Shown in pieces: positions 17,165-22,498 of a stretch of DNA of 22,498 bases (its first letter is position 1; each line of letters starts with the position of its first letter). The DNA is taken from assembly GCA_013115135.1 (NCBI GenBank), contig JABANP010000685.1, positions 1-22,498 of the forward strand. The letters run 5' to 3'. This stretch comes from Perkinsus olseni. Taxonomy: Eukaryota > Perkinsozoa > Perkinsida > Perkinsidae. The position numbers were made by a program, and so were the translations under genes. The notes under the pieces were generated by a model. It was not told the origin of the DNA, made no database searches, and saw only the letters and a program-made list of their open reading frames with translations.

Positions 17165-17923
17165 TCAACAGTCGAGGTTGGATAGCTTCGCTCGGCGAAG
17201 GAGGACTCGCCCGCTATCGCCATGAGCCGGCTCCTCGGGCACCGATGACAGACCGGCCTGAGCAGAATCAGGTGGCGACCCAGAGTCAGATGGCAGACCA
17301 GAGTCAGATGGCAGACCAGAGTCGGGTGGCGGGCCAGAGTCAGATGGCAGATCAGAGTCAGATGGCAGACCAGAGTCGGGTGGCGGGCCAGAGTCAGATG
17401 GCAGATCAGAGTCAGATGGCAGACCAGAGTCGGGTGGCGGACCAGAGTCAGATGGCAGACCAGAGTCGGGTGGCGGGCCAGAGTCAGATGGCAGATCAGA
17501 GTCAGATGGCAGACCAGATTCAGGTGCCGGGCCAGAGTCAGATGGTAGACCAGAATCGGGTGGCAGATCAGAGTCAGGTGGTGGCGGACCAGAGTCAGAT
17601 GGCAGACCAGATTCAGGTGGCAGATCAGAGTCAGGTGGTGGCGGACCAGAGTCAGATGGCAGACCAGATTCAGGTGGCGGACCAGAGTCAGATGGCAGAC
17701 CGGAATCGGGTGGCAGTTCAGAGTCAGACGAATCATCAGAGTCAGACGAATGACCAGAGTCAGGCGGCGGAGCAGGGTCATCTGGCTGCTGATCAGGGTT
17801 AGATGGCCGCTTGGGCACAATGATGAGGACGACTTTATCATCTGGCCCACCGGCGGCGGTACAATGCTCGATAGCGACCAGCAAGCAACACAAGTGAAGG
17901 AGAAGGTTCATGACGCGGAACAT
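17165..17923 (-). CDS. Gene E: secreted Ser/Asp/Pro repeat protein
   Basis: This 252-residue protein has unknown function. The start MFRVMNLL (ATG at 17921-17923) follows the family alignment, though the frame is open to 18052. The signal peptide is MFRVMNLLLHLCCLLVAIEHCTA. The mature chain begins AGGPDDKVVLIIVPKRPS and then becomes about 150 residues of PPDSG, LPSDSG and SSDSDD units, highly acidic and probably extended. Such Ser/Pro/Asp tracts are common in surface or wall-associated proteins and could carry O-glycans; that is inference. The end is GRVLLRRAKLSNLDC. Gene F ended in a related RVLLR sequence before a MITE inserted. The long opposite-strand frame through the repeats is judged a by-product. 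Confidence 0.75.
   Translation of the reverse strand: MFRVMNLLLHLCCLLVAIEHCTAAGGPDDKVVLIIVPKRPSNPDQQPDDPAPPPDSGHSSDSDDSSDSELPPDSGLPSDSGPPPESGLPSDSGPPPPDSDLPPESGLPSDSGPPPPDSDLPPDSGLPSDSGPAPESGLPSDSDLPSDSGPPPDSGLPSDSGPPPDSGLPSDSDLPSDSGPPPDSGLPSDSDLPSDSGPPPDSGLPSDSGLPSDSGSPPDSAQAGLSSVPEEPAHGDSGRVLLRRAKLSNLDC
17280..17760. repeat. Minisatellite inside gene E
   Basis: Variants of an 18-bp unit, CAGAGTCAGATGGCAGAC, alternate with CAGAGTCGGGTGGCGGGC in higher-order blocks of about 54 bp. All unit lengths are multiples of three. Confidence 0.85.
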
Positions 17924-17979
17924 CTGATAAGATGGAAAATGAATAGAGAATGAACAGTAGACAATTTCGCACGCATGCT
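17924..17979 (-). promoter_or_regulatory. Conserved 5' flank of gene E
   Basis: GCATGCGTGCGAAATTGTC, then CTGTTCATTC, then TCAG directly before the ATG. The CGCTCGC patch of other members is missing. Part of this flank is copied in inverted orientation at 18182-18267. Confidence 0.55.
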
Positions 17980-18267
17980 GTAGTTTTGCGAGTCGCACAG
18001 GAATAATCGATATCATTCCGGCGTGTGCGCCACGACGAGCTACGGCTGGCATCTTGCTTCTGCGCTTGAGCGCTTTGACTTCTCACGTTCCTCCATCGGA
18101 GGGGTACTCTGACTCACGTGGTAGTAGTACACGCATACGGACCCGAAGGGAATCGCTGGAGCGCGAACACGACAGCAGCGAGTGGCGCGCTCACCTGAAT
18201 GACATCGACTGTTCCTGCGCGGCACGCAACGCTACAGCATGCGTGCGAGATTGTCTACTGTTCATTC
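17948..18267. repeat. Inverted duplication of the gene E 5' flank
   Basis: Arms 17948-18033 and 18182-18267 are each 86 bp, reverse complements at very roughly 80 per cent identity, and include the GCATGCGTGCGA core. The right arm points to the plus strand, but no family signal peptide follows it: similarity stops at GTTCATTC (18267). It may be the relic of a head-to-head gene pair. Confidence 0.75.
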
Positions 18268-20195
18268 CGTGCGCGGGTACTCATACAAGAGGTGACTCAG
18301 AGTATTCCTCAGGCGGAGAAATTTGACCATGAGTATTGAACGCCGATTCCCACTCTTGAGCCAAGTGTCGCAATCACAGGAGCACGATCCAGGTCTCGAA
18401 GGAAATTCAACGATTCGAGAGAATCTCAAGCGGTCTTGCTTCGTCGACTGGGCTGTCGTTAAATTTTCTTGTGCAAGGAAGGCCGCAGGCTTTACTGAGG
18501 GTGAAACCATCGCGGCAGGGGACGTAGTCACACAATCCTGCACTACTCAAGCTAGCCGTTTCCGATGATGATACTAGTTGCGGAGCGAGCGGAGCATATA
18601 CTGCAACAAGAGGCATTCGCGCGTTGTGCGTGCGTGCGTGCAGACAGTTTCTCGTTCCAAAACCCCCGTAAAAATAGGGAGAAATTCGGGGCCGAACTTC
18701 CGAGTTCAAAACAAGAGGAAATAACCGAAAATATTGAATTTACAATGGGAGAAAAGTGCGATTTTTCCCGATTTTCGCAGAATTATTTCGCAATATCGGA
18801 CGGCTCTACGGCTCAACGGTTCGGAGCCGACGGTTCGGAAGTCCAGGAAGCACTCTTTCTGGGAAAAATATGACAATACTGTCGAATAAATAAGCCGAGA
18901 AATTCGTCATATTTCGGCGTTTCAGCCCCAACTAGCGATCTAACGGGTTTGACAACCGACTTTCGTGTGGTTCAAGGCTACTCAGGGTCAAAATTTTCCA
19001 TATTCGGGGGCTCATGTTATCGTAGAAGATTATGATCCCCCGCTCCGATTCCCGCTCTCAGTCGATCGGCATAGGGACCCTACTCCATATCACAAGTTGC
19101 ATGGTTTAAAAGGATGGGACCTCAATTTAAATTACTTTTTCGAAATTGAAAATAAGCAGACTTCATTTTAAAACGCTTTATTTTAAAATTGAATTTTCAA
19201 GATCGAATTAAAAGAATACCACTTCGTTTTCGAAAAATTAAAAAAACACAAGTTCGAATTAACGTGACAGGATCCTGGGGAGATATTTAAAAAAACTAGA
19301 ACCTCAAATTAAAGATCAAAATCCAATTTGAAATATCCAACCTCAATTTCGTGGCGCGCAATATGGGATGCGCAGCGCATCATGCGCTCAGTGCATGTTC
19401 ATCGGTATACGGTACACAGGACTGATGTCGTGGGGACCTCGCGTTGCAGTTGACTTTCTTGACAAGAAACTGGTTACACGAAACCCATGGGCTAGCAACT
19501 TGACGATGATTCAGTTAGCGCGAGTGCTGCCGCAATCAGCACAAAGAGCAAACCAAACAATCTCGTTGCCTCCTGACGGAATCCTCTCAGTTCAGTGTAA
19601 TCCCCCGTTATCATTCCGCGGCATTATTTCCGTATCTCCTGTGTCTGATGCTGATCATGTTCTTCTCAATTTGACTCAACCCATCGTTCCTTTGCATACC
19701 ATGATCGTTCTGTAATGCTCGTTATTGCAGGTATTTTGAGTTATACGACGACGATTGCAATCGAAGCCAGCCTGGCTTGGCCAGGCGAGGTCGAACTAGC
19801 TGGCGAACGCTGCCGAGGCAGCCCTCCGTAGCATTAGCGGCAGCCCTGTCACCGTAACACTTAACTCAAACAATTGACGCAACCGGCACAAGTAGTGTAT
19901 TGAAATAGTAACTTGCGAAAGGAATTCCCTCTCGGATAGCGAACCATGCAACAACGTACGGAAAAAGTTGTTGATGACATCGGAAAAAGGTAGTGTACAT
20001 CGACAAGAGCAGTGCGCGGCTAAGATATTCGAAAGACCGTCCCACGAGGCCTCAAAGCCTGGTCAGGCGGCCTGACTCAGGCCATACTCAGGCAGGCGCC
20101 TTGTATACGGTACTCAATGTAACTGGACGGCCTCTCGCCGCTTCACCTTGGGCATTCAATAATAAACATCAGATACCTCTACACCACGGAGGAGG
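18268..20195. other. 1.9 kb without a recognisable gene; AT-rich part at 18880-19340
   Basis: Frames at 18323-18568 and 18565-18873 (plus) lack signal peptides and known domains. From about 18880 to 19340 the DNA is AT-rich, with repeated AATTGAA/TTCGAATT-like words. Palindrome chains are at 19367-19388 (GATGCGC-A-GCGCATC then AGCGCA-TCA-TGCGCT), 19770-19786 (GCCTGGC-TTG-GCCAGGC) and 20063-20082. From about 19490 the DNA is related to the 3' flank of gene E. Confidence 0.35.
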
Positions 20196-20531
20196 ACTCG
20201 CTCCAGGGTGGCCCAAAAGTGGGAAGAATGGATCATTCTTCCCATTCCCGGGAATTTCCGGGAATTCCCGGGAATATAGCCGGGAAGAAAGAATGCATTC
20301 TTCCCCATTGAAACAAGCCCCCCAAATTTTTTTCGCGCGCCTTTGGCGCGCATATCCGCCCGTACTCGATGCTTCCTCTGGTCAAACCATTGGAATGAAG
20401 CACCTAAATACCCGGGAAGAAACTTAACCATTCTTCCAGGGAATATTGACCATTCTTTCTTCCCGGGAATTTCCGGAATTCCCGGTAAGAAAGAATAGCA
20501 TTCTTCCCCGCTGGGCCACCCTGACTCGCTC
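20196..20531. repeat. 8-bp target site duplication flanking the MITE
   Basis: ACTCGCTC occurs at 20196-20203 and again at 20524-20531, directly against the two ends of the element. Confidence 0.88.
20204..20523. mobile_element. hAT-like MITE, 320 bp, inserted in gene F
   Basis: The ends are perfect 12-bp inverted repeats, CAGGGTGGCCCA, flanked by an 8-bp direct repeat. An 8-bp duplication and CAGGG-type ends are typical of the hAT superfamily. No transposase is encoded. Subterminal DNA is made of GAAGAATG and CCCGGGAATTTCC-like words in both orientations, and a hairpin with arms GCGCGCC/GGCGCGC sits near the middle. Its right-hand part now encodes the C-terminus of gene F. Confidence 0.85.
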
Positions 20532-21092
20532 GCCACCAACGTTAGCCGGAGGACTGGCTGATTCATCAGCAGGGCTCAAGTGCGAATCATACTCAGGTGG
20601 CCGAGCAGGGTCAGAAGGTGGACCAGGATCCGATGACGGTTCAGAGTCGGGTGGTGTTGGTGGAAGATGGTCGTTAGGCAGACCGGGATCTGATGACGAA
20701 GCAGAGTCGGGTGGTGTTGGTGGGCGATAGTCGTCAGGCCAACCGGGACCCGATGACGAAGGCGAGTTGGGTGGTGTTGGTGGGCGATAGTCGTCAGGCC
20801 AACCGGGACCCGATGACGAAGGCGAGTTGGGTGGTGTTGGTGGGCGATAGTCGTCAGGCCAACCGGGACCCGATGACGAAGGAGAGTTGGGTGGTGTTGG
20901 TGGACGATGGTCGTCAGGCGAATCGGGACCCGATGACGAAGCAGAGTCGGCAGGTGTTGGCGGAAGATAGTCAGAAGCCGGACCAGAATCAGCTGTCGGA
21001 ACAGGGTCAGACGGCGAGCCACCACGCTCACCAACAGCGTTACAATATTCATTAACCACCACAAAGCAGAGCAAGTGCAGCGAAAGGTTCAT
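20424..21092 (-). CDS. Gene F: secreted Ser/Pro/Asp repeat protein with a MITE-derived C-terminus
   Basis: This 222-residue protein has unknown function. The start chosen is MNLSLHLL (ATG at 21090-21092). The first start used by paralogues is GTG here (21102-21104), so the MTRV part is lost unless GTG initiates. The signal peptide is MNLSLHLLCFVVVNEYCNA. The mature part is mostly 20-residue repeats of the form WPDDYRPPTPPNSPSSSGPG, encoded by 60-bp units. After ANVGGERV the frame enters the hAT-like MITE and ends with about 30 residues from it. In the DNA beyond the element the old frame continues as LLRGVEVSDVYY and a stop, matching RVLLRRAKLSNLDC in gene E. Confidence 0.72.
   Translation of the reverse strand: MNLSLHLLCFVVVNEYCNAVGERGGSPSDPVPTADSGPASDYLPPTPADSASSSGPDSPDDHRPPTPPNSPSSSGPGWPDDYRPPTPPNSPSSSGPGWPDDYRPPTPPNSPSSSGPGWPDDYRPPTPPDSASSSDPGLPNDHLPPTPPDSEPSSDPGPPSDPARPPEYDSHLSPADESASPPANVGGERVRVAQRGRMLFFLTGNSGNSREERMVNIPWKNG
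20638..20990. repeat. 60-bp tandem repeat inside gene F
   Basis: About six units of 60 bp. The central ones are nearly identical (GTTGGGTGGTGTTGGTGGGC and so on), while the outer units are more diverged, as expected from recent unequal exchange in the middle. They encode a 20-residue Pro/Ser/Asp repeat. Confidence 0.9.
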
Positions 21093-21164
21093 GACGCGAG
21101 TCACTCAGAAATGGCGGATGAACAGAGAGCGGGCGGTTGGCAATTTCGTGCGTATGCACACGGC
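21093..21164 (-). promoter_or_regulatory. Conserved 5' flank of gene F
   Basis: CGTGTGCATACGCACGAAATTG, then CCGCCCGCTCTCTGTTCATC, then the GTGACTCGCGTCATG start region. It is one of the best preserved copies of the module, apart from the first ATG becoming GTG. Confidence 0.55.
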
Positions 21165-21314
21165 GAAATGATCGATTCATTCTACGCATGCGTGCACTTT
21201 GAGCATCAAAGGTTGATCTCTGCAATCAACAAGGCATTTCGTATCAATGTTGGCTGAATTCGAACGGGGTCGGTGTGGGTATACTGTGTAGTACGAAAGC
21301 CACCGCCTCAGTAG

Positions 21315-21554
21315 CGACCTGCGTTGGTTGCATCTCCTCCCCTCCGTCAGCCTGATAAGAAGCTTCGTCGTAGACAAGAACACGCTTTGAAATTGGTAAG
21401 GGCATTACACGATGATTGGACCGAAAGAGCACCTATTCAGCAGTCATCGGGGATAAAGGGCTTTGCTGTTTTCGATAAGATACTCTATTCTTCCGGGGTG
21501 TCACACAGCACCATGTACAAAGTCGCCTTCAAGATCGGATACTTCTTCACCTAG
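21315..21554 (+). CDS. Possible exon or gene fragment, helix-turn-helix-like
   Basis: The frame is open between a TAG (21312-21314) and a TAG (21552-21554). It reads like real protein: a basic stretch DKKLRRRQEHALKLVRALHDDW, then GFAVFDKILYSSGVSHSTMYKVAFKIG, which has the feel of a DNA-binding helix-turn-helix as in transposase N-termini. There is no ATG near its beginning, so if coding it would be an internal exon or a broken gene; an AG lies just before it. Nothing clear continues after the stop. Low confidence. Confidence 0.3.
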   Translation, partial: RPALVASPPLRQPDKKLRRRQEHALKLVRALHDDWTERAPIQQSSGIKGFAVFDKILYSSGVSHSTMYKVAFKIGYFFT

Positions 21555-22498
21555 GAAAACGGATTCGGCTGCAGAAATCGTCGCGGGAGAAGTGAGCCTT
21601 GTCATGAAAGGCAACAGATCAGCACATGTGTCTTTGACTATCGGCACAGATATTGCGATGGCCCCACAAAGATAGTCGGCACCTTCTCGGCTAGGAACGT
21701 ACCCCCGAAAAGAGTGGTTCTACGTCTGGTGTAGGACGGCGAGTGAGGTGGTGGAAATGCAACTAAATATACCTCTCTCCTGAATTGCAGGTGTATATCC
21801 TGGCAGGAATACAACGTGTGCACAAAACGATCCTGGAAGCGCTCCCGCCGAAGCTCGGGAGACACAGTTTACTGAACACCCAGGCTGACTGTTGTCGTCC
21901 TCTCTCCGTGCCTTCCTCGAGACGTACTGGAGCTCTGCAGTGAACTCTCTCCTATTGTTCTCTGAGCTAGCCTGTGTACTGTTGTCTTTTCGCGTTAGGC
22001 GACGTTAGTTTTGATGTATTATGGTACTATGGTGCACATTCGAGCGTCAGACCAGTATCTCTTCCTGCATCCCCATAACTGAATGAAGCATGGCTTTGGC
22101 TGAGTCAAGAGGGAAATAACAACACCCTTCTGAGGAAGGCCGAGAGATGACCAAGATAAAGAATATCACTGGAGGAGCCTGTAAAGCAGAAGCCTGAAAA
22201 AGTTCTACCCAGAGTGGCGAGTCAGCAGCTGAGGGCCTCAGCCTGAGGCATAGGTTGGACCGGTGATGGTGCCGTGAAGCTATCATAGCGAGGCCACACT
22301 CGGGTCACCGACCGCGCCGTGAACGCGTGCGGGCAGTTCTACCCCAGATGCGCCCTAGTAGGATGAACCTACTCTCTGGATAGCCCCTCCTGAAAGCTCA
22401 TGCACCCGGGCCCGGTGACCCGTCACAGGAAAAGATCATCGGACTTCATATTTATGAAGTCATCATTACTAAAGCCGTGACGGAGAAATTCGGCGATT
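21555..22498. other. Last 0.9 kb without a recognisable gene
   Basis: Only short overlapping frames. Two palindromes stand out: GCCTCAG-C-CTGAGGC (22235-22249) and GACTTCATA-TT-TATGAAGTC (22442-22461). Confidence 0.4.

Noticed and set aside
17137..17802. Long plus-strand frame opposite gene E (QSQMADQ repeats)
   Set aside because: It arises because the repeat units are multiples of three and lack stops on both strands. It has no signal peptide, and the minus strand carries the family signal peptide and 5' flank.
20693..21055. Plus-strand frame opposite gene F
   Set aside because: Antisense of the 60-bp repeat; same reasoning as for genes D and E.

Overview
The window looks like accessory DNA from a eukaryotic microbe. 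It holds an LTR retrotransposon, MITE-like elements, minisatellites inside genes, no bacterial operon structure, and a tandem family of short, apparently intronless genes for secreted proteins. I tentatively suggest an alveolate protist of the Perkinsus type. That is a guess from the overall look, not something the sequence proves.

Layout. Positions 1-4771 are a nearly complete Ty3/gypsy-type element: the last 22 bp of the 5' LTR, primer site, gag, pol (protease, RT, RNase H, integrase, with one in-frame TGA inside RNase H), polypurine tract and a 150-bp 3' LTR beginning TGTA and ending TACA. From about 4.8 kb to 21.1 kb lies a cluster of minus-strand genes sharing a signal peptide of the form MTRVMNLLLHLxCLLVAIEYCNA and a 5' flank of about 60 bp, but with very different low-complexity mature regions. 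They are A (5962-6258), B (10497-10852, frameshifted), C (11462-11713), D (14635-15300), E (17165-17923) and F (20424-21092), plus two C-terminal fragments (4799-4918 and 6975-7045). A, B, C and the first fragment share a FYLDPA motif. D is Gln/Glu-rich. E and F carry Ser/Pro/Asp repeats. The A region (5923-7045) and the B-C region (10456-11540) are copies of one segment, as are the 3' flanks of E and F. One plus-strand gene (7421-7639) encodes a small secreted cysteine-rich peptide.

Mobile and structural DNA. An 812-bp foldback element (8684-9495) carries a motif spaced mostly by 21 bp in its arms. A 320-bp hAT-like MITE (20204-20523, 8-bp target duplication) sits in the 3' end of gene F and has replaced its C-terminus. 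An inverted copy of the family 5' flank lies head-to-head with that of gene E.

The least expected signal is a large number of short near-perfect palindromes with spacers of 1 or 3 nt, often chained so that one arm serves two palindromes. Comparing the A and B-C duplicates shows at least five places where one copy carries extra DNA that is the reverse complement of its immediate neighbour. This points to a process of inverted micro-duplication (or its reverse, hairpin excision) acting on this region.

The intergenic stretches, roughly 4.9-5.9, 7.05-7.4, 7.9-8.7, 9.5-10.4, 11.8-14.6, 15.4-17.1, 18.3-20.1 and 21.2-22.5 kb, hold no gene I can name with confidence.
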